Made by a program: the position numbers and the translations under genes. A stretch of 64,000 nucleotides of DNA from JAHEDT01 sp963825615 (GTDB taxonomy: Bacteria > Desulfobacterota > Desulfuromonadia > Desulfuromonadales > BM103), in contig CAWGTV010000006.1 in the NCBI GenBank assembly GCA_963825615.1, positions 124,001 through 188,000 of the forward strand, read 5' to 3'. Shown here piece after piece: positions 52,838 through 61,649 of the stretch (position 1 is its first letter; the number at the start of each line of letters is the position of its first letter). Under the pieces are notes generated by a model, which searched no databases, was not told the origin of the DNA, and was given only the letters and a program-made list of their open reading frames with translations.

Positions 52838-53953
52838 CTACTGGTTGTCCTTCATGTAGGCGTAATCGGACACGATCGACCAGGCCCTAGCCTTGGCCAG
52901 GTAAGCACGCTGGGAGTCGAGGATCTCCTTGAACTGCGGGTCCTTGGCGGCGGCCTCTTCGAGCAGGCGGTTGTTGGCCGCCTTCATCGCCTCAAGTATC
53001 TCCGGGGAGAAGGTCTTGACCTTGACCTCGGGGTAGTCGGTGCGAATGGCGGCGAAGTTGACCGCGTTGTCGTTGAACATCCGCGCGTAGGCATCCAGGG
53101 TCTCGGCCTTCATGGCGGTGACCAGAATCTCCTGAAGGTGCCTGGGCAGCTCGTCGAAGGCCTTGCGGTTGACCAAAAACTGCAGCTCGGAGGCCGGCTC
53201 ATGCCAGCCGGTGTAGTAGTAGGGGGCGATCTTCTGGAAGCCCATCTTCAGGTCGAGGGCCGGGCCGACCCATTCGAGGGCGTCGATGGTACCGCGGTCC
53301 AGGGAGGTGTAGAGCTCGCCGGGGGGGATGTTGGTCACGGTGACACCCAACTGGGAGAGAATCTCACCGGCGAACCCGGGGATGCGCATCTTCAGTCCCT
53401 TGAGGTCATCGAGAGTCTTGATCTCTTTACGGAACCAGCCACCCATCTGCACGCCGGTGTTGCCACCGGGGAAAGAGTAGACGCCGTGCTTGGCGAAGAC
53501 CTTCTGCATCAGGTCCATGCCGCCGCCGTAATAGAACCAGGCGTACTGCTCGGGGGCGGTCATGCCGAAGGGCATGGTGGTGAAGAACATCGTGCTGGCA
53601 TCCTTGCCCTTCCAGTAGTAGGACGCGGTGTGCCCCATCTGGTACTGGCCGGCATTGACCATGTCGAGGATGCCGAGCGGCGCCTTGTGCTTGTTCGCCC
53701 CGTCAATGTCGATGAGCAACTCACCTTGGGACATGATCTTGACCTGCTCGGCCACGTGCTTGACCGCATCGCTGAAGATCGGGAAATTGTCGGGCCAAGT
53801 CATGGCCAGCTTCCACTCGTAGACCTGCTTGGCCGGTTTAACGGCTTTCGGTGCGGCTTCCGGCGCAGCGGCCTGCTCGCTGCAGCCAATCAGCAATGCC
53901 AGGCAGGTGAGGATCGAAAAGAGTTGCAGATAACGGATAAACGGTGTGCGCAT
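52838..53953 (-). CDS. TRAP transporter substrate-binding lipoprotein, DctP type
   Basis: A 371-residue protein with a lipoprotein signal (LTCLALLIGC, Cys near 23), an Ala/Pro/Lys-rich linker, then the DctP fold: YEWKLAMTWPDNFPIFSDAVKHVAEQVK near 46-73. The conserved Arg that grips the substrate carboxylate is in KMRIPGFAGEILSQLG near 190. It resembles the DctP group for keto acids or mannitol-type substrates (SYYWKGKDASTMFFTTMPFG). The membrane DctQ and DctM genes are not in the window. The ATG at 53,953 is preferred to an upstream start. Confidence 0.85.
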   Translation of the reverse strand: MRTPFIRYLQLFSILTCLALLIGCSEQAAAPEAAPKAVKPAKQVYEWKLAMTWPDNFPIFSDAVKHVAEQVKIMSQGELLIDIDGANKHKAPLGILDMVNAGQYQMGHTASYYWKGKDASTMFFTTMPFGMTAPEQYAWFYYGGGMDLMQKVFAKHGVYSFPGGNTGVQMGGWFRKEIKTLDDLKGLKMRIPGFAGEILSQLGVTVTNIPPGELYTSLDRGTIDALEWVGPALDLKMGFQKIAPYYYTGWHEPASELQFLVNRKAFDELPRHLQEILVTAMKAETLDAYARMFNDNAVNFAAIRTDYPEVKVKTFSPEILEAMKAANNRLLEEAAAKDPQFKEILDSQRAYLAKARAWSIVSDYAYMKDNQ

Positions 53954-54416
53954 CGCTAATCTCCATATCTTGAGGGGGGATGAAATGATGAACCGCCAAC
54001 GATTCAAAATGATACCTCGTTAAAGCTTGCTGTCTATCGTCTACAGATGACAACCACGAAAGACGGAGTGGCACTGGCCCAAGGGTTGCGGCTTTGCCAT
54101 AATTCCTCCAACGATTTGAACTCAATAGCAAAACAACATCAAAAGATTGATCCATGGGACATTAAACTGTTACAAAAATCAAGAGATCAATCAATGCGTC
54201 AAGAAAATGGCGCAGGGGCGAAGATAAAACGCGGGAATCAAGCGGGATCGGCGTGTTACACATCTGGGAGGAGGTCCTTCCATCCGTATGATTTTCCAGA
54301 CCAATCAATCGAATAAACCGTTAGTCGATTCATACTTATTAGACCGCTATTTTTCCATCTATTTACTAGTTAGCTGTCTGAAATTGATTATAGCCCAAGA
54401 GCGCTAGAGTGTCATA
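53954..54416. other. Gap before the broken methyltransferase gene
   Basis: No gene found in 460 bases. The sequence becomes AT-rich after 54,290. No convincing terminator or promoter was seen. Confidence 0.35.
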
Positions 54417-55036
54417 ATGGAAAAATATGCATTTATTTTGCTGATTTTAGTCGCAGCAATCTTCTTTATTGCAATCGTATGGCGTCTTGCGTCCCGTCGT
54501 CATTCTCTTCCATGCCAATGTGGCTGCGCTGGCTCGTCGAATTAGACAATCCCTTTACCAAAACTAACCGTGCCGCGGTGATTATACAAAACCTGGATCT
54601 TCGCCCTGGCATGTCCGTGTTGGACGTTGGCTGCGGCCCCGGTCGGCTAGCTATCCCACTCTCCAAACAAGTGGGTCCACAGGGGCAAGTCGTTGGCATG
54701 GATATCCAATCTGGCATGCTTGACCGAGCCCAAATCAAAGCTCAGTCAGCAATGCTAACGAACATACGATTTCTTCAAGCGGCAGTGGGTTTTCTGCCAC
54801 CTTTACTCGACCGCTCTCTGTATGATAAAACACGTGGCGTTCCTGAGTCTGCGGCTCGCAAGATGTGTCGCAGACTTGCGAAAGAGGAAGGCCTGTTTGT
54901 CGGGACTTCGTCGGGATTGAATGTCGTCGCGGCCTTGTCTCTCGCTAGTGAGCTAGGGCCGGACAAGACAGTGGTCACTGTGGCCTGCGACACCGGGCTG
55001 AAGTACACGGCAGGGGACCTCTTCTCTGATGGGTGA
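54417..55036 (+). pseudogene. Chimeric remnant: class I methyltransferase head joined to a cysteine synthase tail
   Basis: From ATG at 54,417 the frame gives a membrane-anchor start (MEKYAFILLILVAAIFFIAI, then VWRLASRRHSLPC). At about 54,515 one base is missing, and the next frame continues as PMWLRWLVELDNPF and the SAM motif VLDVGCGPGRL, with the following MDIQSGMLDRA. At about 54,785, after FLQAAVG, the sequence changes to the C-terminal part of a cysteine synthase (PESAARKMCRRLAKEEG, GTSSGLNVVAAL, VTVACDTGLKY) and ends at 55,036. Both partners are truncated, and the PLP Lys is absent. It is a deletion fusion with a frameshift and is not expected to be active. Confidence 0.75.
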
Positions 55037-55176
55037 ATGGTCACACCTGACCAAACGCTCAGGCAGACAGGGTGATACGTCGGTGGTTCGCGTAAAAGTT
55101 TCTATACACATTATAAAGGACCCTTCCCAACCACAGCCCGCTTAACTTGGGCCTTTAACCAGACTTGGAGTTGTCT

Positions 55177-55560
55177 GTGGCATACAAACTGAACTTTCAA
55201 GATGAGGACGGAGTGCTTCTGGTCGAAATCTCTGGTGAAAGAGAAAAAAAAGAGTTGACCAGTAGTGCAATGGAAGCTTGGCGAGAGGTCTCAAGGGTGA
55301 CGAGTAAAAAGAAGCTCGTGAAACTCCTGGTGATTTCCAGTGCAACGGGGAAGTACCCCGCTTTGGATGCCTTTCTGATCAATTCCAGTTTAGACGAATG
55401 TGGCGTGCATAGAGGCTGGAAGATCGCTTTTGTAAACCTAGATAAAGCGTCTTTTCAAGACGTAAAGTTTGCCGAGACGGTCGCTGTCAACCGCGGCTTC
55501 AATATCGGCGTATTCAGCAACGTTGACAATGCTCGCAAGTGGCTATTGGGATCATGTTGA
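55177..55560 (+). CDS. SpoIIAA-like (STAS-fold) protein
   Basis: A 127-residue protein beginning GTG at 55,177 with GGAG nine bases upstream. It has the SpoIIAA-like pattern: YKLNFQDEDGVLLVEISGE, then KLLVISSATGKYPALDAFLINSSL and the ending AETVAVNRGFNIGVFSNVDNARKWL. This recalls the protein encoded at 50,408-50,773 but is distinct. No function known; a possible anti-anti-sigma-type partner switch is only a family inference. Confidence 0.6.
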   Translation: MAYKLNFQDEDGVLLVEISGEREKKELTSSAMEAWREVSRVTSKKKLVKLLVISSATGKYPALDAFLINSSLDECGVHRGWKIAFVNLDKASFQDVKFAETVAVNRGFNIGVFSNVDNARKWLLGSC

Positions 55561-55743
55561 AAATTCCACTCTTATTCGACCATATGCACAAGAGAACTCT
55601 AAGGGAAGCGACTTGCCTTTGACTTGAAAGATAAAAACAATCCTGTTAATAAGGCACATGTTTTCACGGTGTCCCCGCCGACAGCTTGCCACGAAACCCC
55701 TGCCCTGCAACTTTACTGAATAAACCACGTTAACCTACACGCC

Positions 55744-55773
55744 ATAAAAAAAGAGGGCCGCACAGGGCGGCCC
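55744..55773 (-). terminator. Terminator at the end of the division/cell-wall cluster
   Basis: On the minus strand GGGCCGC pairs with GCGGCCC around a 5-base loop and is followed by TCTTTTTTT. It lies about 175 bases after the true ftsZ stop at 55,948 and closes the cluster. Confidence 0.9.
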
Positions 55774-55947
55774 AAAGTAGTCGAGGGAGTCGCATAACAG
55801 GCAGTCGTGGAGCTCTTGAACGAACCGTCAAACGCCGGGCGGAGAACCGGCACGGCCGCTCGCTCGTTGACAAGCCGCAGTATTGAATTCCAGCGGTTGT
55901 CCGTCGGGGCCGCGACAACCGGCCCTTCAGGAAGCGATGATCTCTGT

Positions 55948-57098
55948 TTAATCGACGCGTTTGCGCAAGAACGTCGGGATATCGTACTCCTCGTCTTCAT
56001 TGTAGCTGCCAATCCGCATGCTGGCCCGCGGCTTGTCCTGATTCTGGTTGCGGATGAACGCCGGGATGTCGCGATCGATCTTGGTCGGGTTCGGTGCTCC
56101 GGTCGACCCAGGTCCGTGCTGGAACGCTTCGAGGTGTCGAAGGAGCAGCCGAAGCCGGTGGCGATCGCGGTCACCTGGATCTTGTCACCCATGGCCTCGT
56201 TGATGACCAGGCCGATGAAGATGTTGGCATCTTCGTGGACTTTCTCGTGGATGATGTTGGCAACTTCCTGGTAGTCGTCCATGGTCATGCTCGAGGAACC
56301 GGTCACGTTGACCAGCACGCCCTTGGCGCCGGAGATATCGATCTCTTCGAGCAGCGGGCTGCTGATCGCCTGCTGGGCGGCGGTCATGGCGCGATTTTCC
56401 CCTTCGCCGAGACCGATCCCCATCATCGCCATGCCGCGCTCGCTCATCGCCGACTTGACGTCGGCGAAGTCGACGTTGATCATGCCGTGGGTGGTGATCA
56501 GGTCGGAGATCCCCTGCACAGCCTGGCGCAGCACGTCGTCGGCCGGCTTGAAGGCATCGAGGATGCCCATCTTCTTGCCGGCCAGTCCGCTCAGCCGGTC
56601 GTTGGGGATCAGGATCAGCGAGTCGACGATCTGCTTGAGCTCCTCGACCCCCTGCACCGCCTTGGCCATGCGCTGCTTGCCTTCGAAGCCGAAGGGCTTG
56701 GTCACCACGGCGACGGTCAGCGCACCGACCTCCTTGGCCACCTCGGCGATCACCGGCGCGGCGCCGGTGCCGGTGCCGCCGCCCAGACCGGCGGCAATGA
56801 ACACCATGTCGGCGCCCTGCAGCAGGTCCTTCAGCCGGGCCCGGTCTTCCTCAGCCGCGCTGCGGCCGACTTCCGGGTTGGCGCCGGCACCGAGCCCCTT
56901 GGTCAGCTTGGGGCCAAGCTGCACGCGCAGCGGCGCCAGGTTGGCCCGCAGGGCCTGGGCATCGGTATTGGCGACCATGAACTCCACACCGTCGATGTGC
57001 GCTGCAATCATCGTATTGACGGCATTGCTGCCGCCGCCACCGACACCGACCACCTTGATTTTTGCGACCTGGTCCACATTCTCGTCAAATTCAAACAT
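55948..57098 (-). CDS. ftsZ: Cell-division GTPase FtsZ, with one frameshift in the C-terminal linker
   Basis: FtsZ polymerises into the division ring. The product has the tubulin signature GGGTGTGAAPVIA (near 103-115) and the N-terminal KVVGVGGGGSNAVN. Up to about residue 320 (IQVTAIATGFG) the frame is open. From about 56,145 to 56,100 a one-base shift is needed to reach the frame encoding the conserved C-terminal end (IDRDIPAFIRNQ and EEYDIPTFLRKRVD), which stops at 55,948. With one base added the protein has 383 residues, the normal length. Without correction the frame runs to 55,713 through the terminator region. The ATG at 57,098 follows GGAGG. Confidence 0.93.
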
Positions 57099-57183
57099 GA
57101 TGACTCCCTCCGTCATGGTTGTGACCGACGCTTCTCCGTTGCGACGGTCCGTTTACGTTCAGGCCTCGGCCTTGATTTGCTGT

Positions 57184-58413
57184 TTAGAAAAATTCGCCGA
57201 ACCACTCTTTCATGCGCCGCGTGACGCGATCGAACAGGTTCTCCTGGCCGATGACGAAATTGCGGGTCTGCATGTTGCGGCTGCCATACTTCACCAGACC
57301 GACGCCGGTGGCATAGATCGGCGAGTTGACCACGTCGGTCAGCCCGCCGATTCCGGTCGGCTTGCCGCGCCGTACCGGCAGGTCGAAGATCTGCTCGGCC
57401 AGCTCCGGCATCCCTGGCAGGATCGCCGAACCGCCGGTGAGAACGACGCCGGAAGCGATCAGGTCCTCGAAGCCGCTCTTGACGATCTCGCGGTTGACCA
57501 GGGTGAAGATCTCTTCGACCCGCGGCTCGAGGATCTCGGCGAGCAGCTGGCGGGACAGGATGCGCGGTTCACGACCGCCCACCGACGGGACTTCGATGGT
57601 CTCGTCCTTGCCGACCATCGAGGTCAGGCAGCACCCCGAAATCTGCTTGATCTTTTCCGCTTCGGCGGTCGGCGTGCGCAGGCCCACGGCGATGTCGTTG
57701 GTCAGGTGATTGCCGCCCAGAGACAGCACCGAGGTGTGCTTGATCGCGCCGTCGACAAAGATGGCGATGTCCGTGGTGCCGCCGCCGATATCGACCAGGG
57801 CGACGCCGAGGTCCTTCTCGTCGGGGGTCAGCACGGCCTCCGATGAGGCCAGCTGCTCGAGGACGATATCGCCGACATCGACGCCCGCCTTGTTGCAGCT
57901 CTTGATGATGTTCTGGGCGCTGGCGACCGCCCCGGTGACGATATGCACCCGCGCCTCCAGGCGCACGCCGCTCATCCCCAGCGGCTCCTTGATGCCGTCC
58001 TGGTCGTCGATGATGAATTCCTGCGGGAGGATGTGGATGACTTCCCGATCCATCGGGATGGCCAGGGCCTTGGCCGCATCGATCACCCGTCGCACATCCT
58101 CGTTGGTGACCTCGCGGTTCTTGATGGCGATCACGCCCTGGGAGTTGATCCCCTTGATGTGCCCGCCGGCGATCCCGGCAAACACCGACTTGATCTCGCA
58201 GCCGGCCATCAGCTCGGCTTCCTGGATCGCCTTGCGGATCGCGTTGACCGTGCTTTCGATGTTGATGACCACGCCCTTGCGCAGGCCGCGCGAAGGGCTG
58301 GTACCGATCCCGACGATATCAAGCCCCTCGTCGGTCATGGCTCCGACAATGGCGCAGATCTTGGTTGTGCCGATATCGAGCCCGACAATCAGATTTTCTC
58401 GTTTGTTGTTCAT
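57184..58413 (-). CDS. ftsA: Cell-division actin-like protein FtsA
   Basis: A 409-residue actin-fold protein that anchors FtsZ to the membrane. Phosphate-binding motifs are LDIGTTKICAIV near 12-23 and LVDIGGGTTDIAIF near 205. The third is VLTGGSAILPGM near 335. The 1C domain lies at about 85-165. The C-terminal amphipathic membrane helix is visible as RRMKEWFGEFF. The ATG at 58,413 follows AAGGGGAG. It lies 20 bases after the ftsQ stop. No defect seen. Confidence 0.96.
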   Translation of the reverse strand: MNNKRENLIVGLDIGTTKICAIVGAMTDEGLDIVGIGTSPSRGLRKGVVINIESTVNAIRKAIQEAELMAGCEIKSVFAGIAGGHIKGINSQGVIAIKNREVTNEDVRRVIDAAKALAIPMDREVIHILPQEFIIDDQDGIKEPLGMSGVRLEARVHIVTGAVASAQNIIKSCNKAGVDVGDIVLEQLASSEAVLTPDEKDLGVALVDIGGGTTDIAIFVDGAIKHTSVLSLGGNHLTNDIAVGLRTPTAEAEKIKQISGCCLTSMVGKDETIEVPSVGGREPRILSRQLLAEILEPRVEEIFTLVNREIVKSGFEDLIASGVVLTGGSAILPGMPELAEQIFDLPVRRGKPTGIGGLTDVVNSPIYATGVGLVKYGSRNMQTRNFVIGQENLFDRVTRRMKEWFGEFF

Positions 58414-58433
58414 GTCTCTCCCCTTCCGCATTG

Positions 58434-59299
58434 CTAACTCCTGTCGACCGTGCGTTTCGTATCCACCTTGACGATCACGCGGTCAGTCACGTTCAAGTCG
58501 ATGTATTTGAGAGCCAGCAAGACGCGGCTCCAGATCGTTGTAAATCTTCTCCAGGCGGTTCAGCTTGGCGGTAAACCCCTGTTTACCCAGACGGACCGGC
58601 ACGCCGCCGATCAGGGTGTGCAGGATCAAGCCCTCCTGCTGGTCATAGTGAATCTCCGACACGTCTTCCAGGTTGAACAGCGCCCGCCCCTCCAGGTCAT
58701 CCATGAGCTGCCAGCGCCAGGTTCAGGCAGTCCTGGGTCTGCTCCGGGTGATCGAGCAGGTACTGGCGATTGATGCCGGTGATCACCGGGTAATCGAGCT
58801 GGTCTCCTGCCTCCAGCATCTTGAAGACGTTGCCCGTCTTGTCGACATAGTAGAGATAATCCAGGTCAATGATGGCCCTGGGCTGCCGCTCCACGACCCG
58901 AATCACCACCTGGTCCGGAAAGGAACGTTCCACGTCGGCCCTGGCGATCCACGGGTGCTCCTCGATCTTGCGCCCGATCATGTGCAGTTCGAGATCGAAC
59001 AGGCTGTCGCCGATCTTGATGTCGGAGGCCTCGAGAATTTCACCTTCGCTGACTCTCACCTGCTGCTCGACGCGGACCTGCTGCACGCCGAAATAGCCCG
59101 ACTCCAGCAGCATCTGGGCCGTCAGCAGGGCGCCGCTGACCAGCAGGAAACCGCTGCCGGAGGCGATGCCGATGCGCAGCAGGCAATGGAAGAGCTTTTT
59201 CCAGTCGCGCGGCTGCTTCTCCAGCTTGCGCTTGTTGGTTTTGATCTTCTTCTGCTTGTCAGCCTTCAGGTCGCGCATCGCTTCATCCGCTTGTTGCAT
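58434..59299 (-). CDS. ftsQ: Cell-division protein FtsQ, interrupted by two frameshifts
   Basis: FtsQ (DivIB) bridges the early and late division proteins. The frame begins at 59,299 with an N-terminal cytoplasmic basic tail and one membrane helix (near 43-65, GIASGSGFLLVSGALLTAQML). The POTRA and FtsQ domains follow (SLFDLELHMIGRKIEEHPWI, YYVDKTGNVF). At about 58,700 the frame stops at TGA but continues one base over (LMDDLEGRALFNLEDV). At about 58,520 it needs another one-base change to read LALKYIDLNVTDRVIVKVD, ending at TAG 58,434. Removing two bases gives 287 residues, a normal FtsQ. Its start overlaps the ddl stop. Confidence 0.88.
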
Positions 59300-60229
59300 T
59301 ATTTGTTCAGCCCTGCATCGGCAAGGATCTGCATCACCAGTTCGTTAAATGTCATCCCGGCCGCGGCTGCCGCTTTAGGGAGCAGGCTGGTCGCGGTCAT
59401 GCCGGGGATGGTGTTGACTTCGAGGCAGAAAAATTCCCGTTCCCGCACCATGAAATCGACCCTGGCGGCGCCACGGCAGGACAGCGCCCGGCAGGCCGCC
59501 ACGCTCACCTCCTGGAGGCGGTTGTAGAGGACCGCTTCCAGGGGGGCAGGGAGCAGGTACTCGGTCTGCCCGGGGGTGTACTTCGAGGTGTAATCGTAAA
59601 ACCCGCTTTTCGGCACGATCTGGATGATCGGCAGCGGCATCGCCATTGAGGACACTGACCGTGACTTCATCGCCCTGGATGAAATCCTCGATAAGGACCA
59701 GGTCGTCGTGCAGCAGCGCTTCAGCAAGGCCCGCTTCGAGCTGGGCTCGGTCGCGAACAATGCTGATACCGATCGTCGAACCCTCTCGGGCCGGCTTGAC
59801 CACCAGCGGGAAATGCCGACAGCGCTCGAGCAGCGTCTTGCGGTCATCCCCGGCACGGAACGCGACGAAACCCGGCGTCGAGATCTCGTGGTACAAAAGG
59901 ATCTGCTTGGTCACAACCTTGTCTATGGCCACGCTCGAGGCCATCACGCCGCTGCCGGTGTAGGGGATCTGCAACATCTCAAGGAGCCCCTGGACCGTAC
60001 CATCCTCACCATAGCGACCGTGCAGACAGATGAAAGCCACCTCGGCAGCAGCGGCCCGTAACTGTTCCGGCAGGTCGTGGCCGGCATCGACAGCCACAGC
60101 GTTACAGCCATTTTCGAGCAATGCCTGCAAAACAGCCTGGCCGGTTCTCAGCGAGACGTCCCGCTCTGCGGAGAGGCCTCCCATCAATACGGCAATCTTT
60201 CTGTTTTTCAGTTCGTTGTCTCTGGACAT
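59299..60229 (-). CDS. ddl: D-alanine-D-alanine ligase, interrupted by one frameshift
   Basis: Makes the D-Ala-D-Ala dipeptide for peptidoglycan. The ATP-grasp protein reads normally to about residue 195 (VAVLMGG-type start KIAVLMGGLSAERDVSL; PLVVKPAREGSTIGISIV near 145; DEVTVSVLNG near 190). Near 59,640 a one-base change is needed to go on with LPIIQIVPKSGFYDY, PGQTEYLLPAPL and the Mg-binding DFMVREREFFCLEVNTIPGMT, ending at 59,299. Corrected, it has about 309 residues, the usual size. ATG at 60,229 follows GGAAGAAG. In relatives murB stands before ddl; here murC does. Confidence 0.9.
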
Positions 60230-60261
60230 AACACTTCTTCCCATTCCTGCGTGTTTATCGA

Positions 60262-61638
60262 TCAGGTTTGGTTCTGCAGGAGCTGCAGCAGCTCTACACC
60301 GACCTGCCAGACATTGCCGGCACCGAGCGTGATGACGATATCGCCGGGCTGCAAAACGGCCTGAAGGTGTTCGATGGTCGACTCCACGTCACCGGTGTAA
60401 CAACATGACCGGTGACCATGGCCGCTGATGCCGCTCGCCAGTTTCTCTGCGGAGACCCCCGGATGGGGTTCTTCGCCGGCTGCATAAATGTCCATCACGA
60501 CAATGTGGTCAGCCTGGTAGAAGGCAGTCGTGAAATCGTCAAAAAGCGCCTCGGTGCGGCTATAGCGATGCGGTTGGAACACGGCAACTACCCGCCGATT
60601 CCACCCGGAACGGGCCGCCGCCAGGGTTGCCTTGATTTCTGCCGGGTGATGGCCGTAATCATCCACCACCATGATCTCCTGGGCTTCGCCCTTGACCTGG
60701 AAGCGCCGCTGGACACCGCCAAAATCGTGGAACCCCTCGGCAATCTTGGCAAACGGCAGGTCCAATTCCATGCCGACCGCGACGGCGGCTAGGGCATTGA
60801 GAACATTGTGGCGCCCCGGCATGCGGATATTGAGACGGCCGAGGGCCTCGCCGCGATAGTGCACCAGGAAGCTGGTGCGGTCGGCCTTGTGTTCGATGTC
60901 GGACGCCTGGAAATCCGCCTGGCTGGTCAGGCCGTAGGTCACCAGGCGCTTTTTGACCTGCGGAATCAGCCCCTGCAGATTTTCATCATCCAGGCAGAGG
61001 ACGACCAGGCCGTAGAAGGGGACCTTGTTGATGAAGTCGATAAAGGTCGCGCGAATCTCATCGAGGTCGCGATAGAAATCGAGGTGATCGGCATCGACGT
61101 TGGTCACCACGGCGATTGTCGGGGACAGCTTGAGAAACGAGCCATCCGATTCATCGGCCTCAGCCACCAGGAATTCGCCCTGCCCCAATTTGGCATTGGA
61201 ACCGATCGAATCGAGCCGGCCGCCGATGACCACGGTGGGGTCTATATCGCCATGGGATAGCACGGTGGCCACCATGCTGGTGGTGGTCGTCTTGCCGTGG
61301 GTCCCGGCAATGGCGATACCGTACTTCATGCGCATCAGTTCAGCCAGCATCTCGGCGCGCGGGATGACCGGAATCTTGCGGCGATGGGCTTCCTGGACCT
61401 CGGGATTCTTCTGGTTCACCGCCGTCGAGGTCACGACCACATCCACCTCGGCGAGATTCTCGGAACGGTGCCCGTAGGCAATCGTGCCGCCAAGGCTGGC
61501 CAGCCGCCGGGTGATGTCGCTTTCCTTGAGATCGGAACCGGACACCTGGTAGCCCAGGTTGATGAGTACTTCGGCAATCCCGCTCATACCGATGCCACCG
61601 ATGCCGACGAAGTGAATTTTCTGAATCTTGCCGTACAT
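60262..61638 (-). CDS. murC: UDP-N-acetylmuramate-L-alanine ligase
   Basis: A 458-residue Mur ligase adding L-Ala to UDP-MurNAc. The N-terminal nucleotide motif is HFVGIGGIGMSGIAEVL near 8, the ATP loop is IAGTHGKTTTTSMVA near 112, and the C-terminal domain has FQPHRYSRTEAL near 345. The ATG at 61,638 follows AAGGGAAAG; in-frame ATGs upstream lie inside the end of murG. It is intact. It is followed, after 32 bases, by ddl with no murB in between. Confidence 0.95.
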   Translation of the reverse strand: MYGKIQKIHFVGIGGIGMSGIAEVLINLGYQVSGSDLKESDITRRLASLGGTIAYGHRSENLAEVDVVVTSTAVNQKNPEVQEAHRRKIPVIPRAEMLAELMRMKYGIAIAGTHGKTTTTSMVATVLSHGDIDPTVVIGGRLDSIGSNAKLGQGEFLVAEADESDGSFLKLSPTIAVVTNVDADHLDFYRDLDEIRATFIDFINKVPFYGLVVLCLDDENLQGLIPQVKKRLVTYGLTSQADFQASDIEHKADRTSFLVHYRGEALGRLNIRMPGRHNVLNALAAVAVGMELDLPFAKIAEGFHDFGGVQRRFQVKGEAQEIMVVDDYGHHPAEIKATLAAARSGWNRRVVAVFQPHRYSRTEALFDDFTTAFYQADHIVVMDIYAAGEEPHPGVSAEKLASGISGHGHRSCCYTGDVESTIEHLQAVLQPGDIVITLGAGNVWQVGVELLQLLQNQT

Positions 61639-61649
61639 GATCTTTCCCT

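Noticed and set aside
55713..55947. Extended C-terminus of FtsZ as written (last 78 codons)
   Set aside because: It crosses the strong terminator hairpin and has no FtsZ-like sequence; the true tail is in another frame ending at 55,948.
56094..57846. Long plus-strand frames opposite ftsZ and ftsA
   Set aside because: They are reverse-strand shadows of well-supported division genes.
58697..58708. UGA in ftsQ as a second selenocysteine codon
   Set aside because: The sequence following in the same frame is not FtsQ-like; the homologous continuation is one base over, so it is a frameshift.
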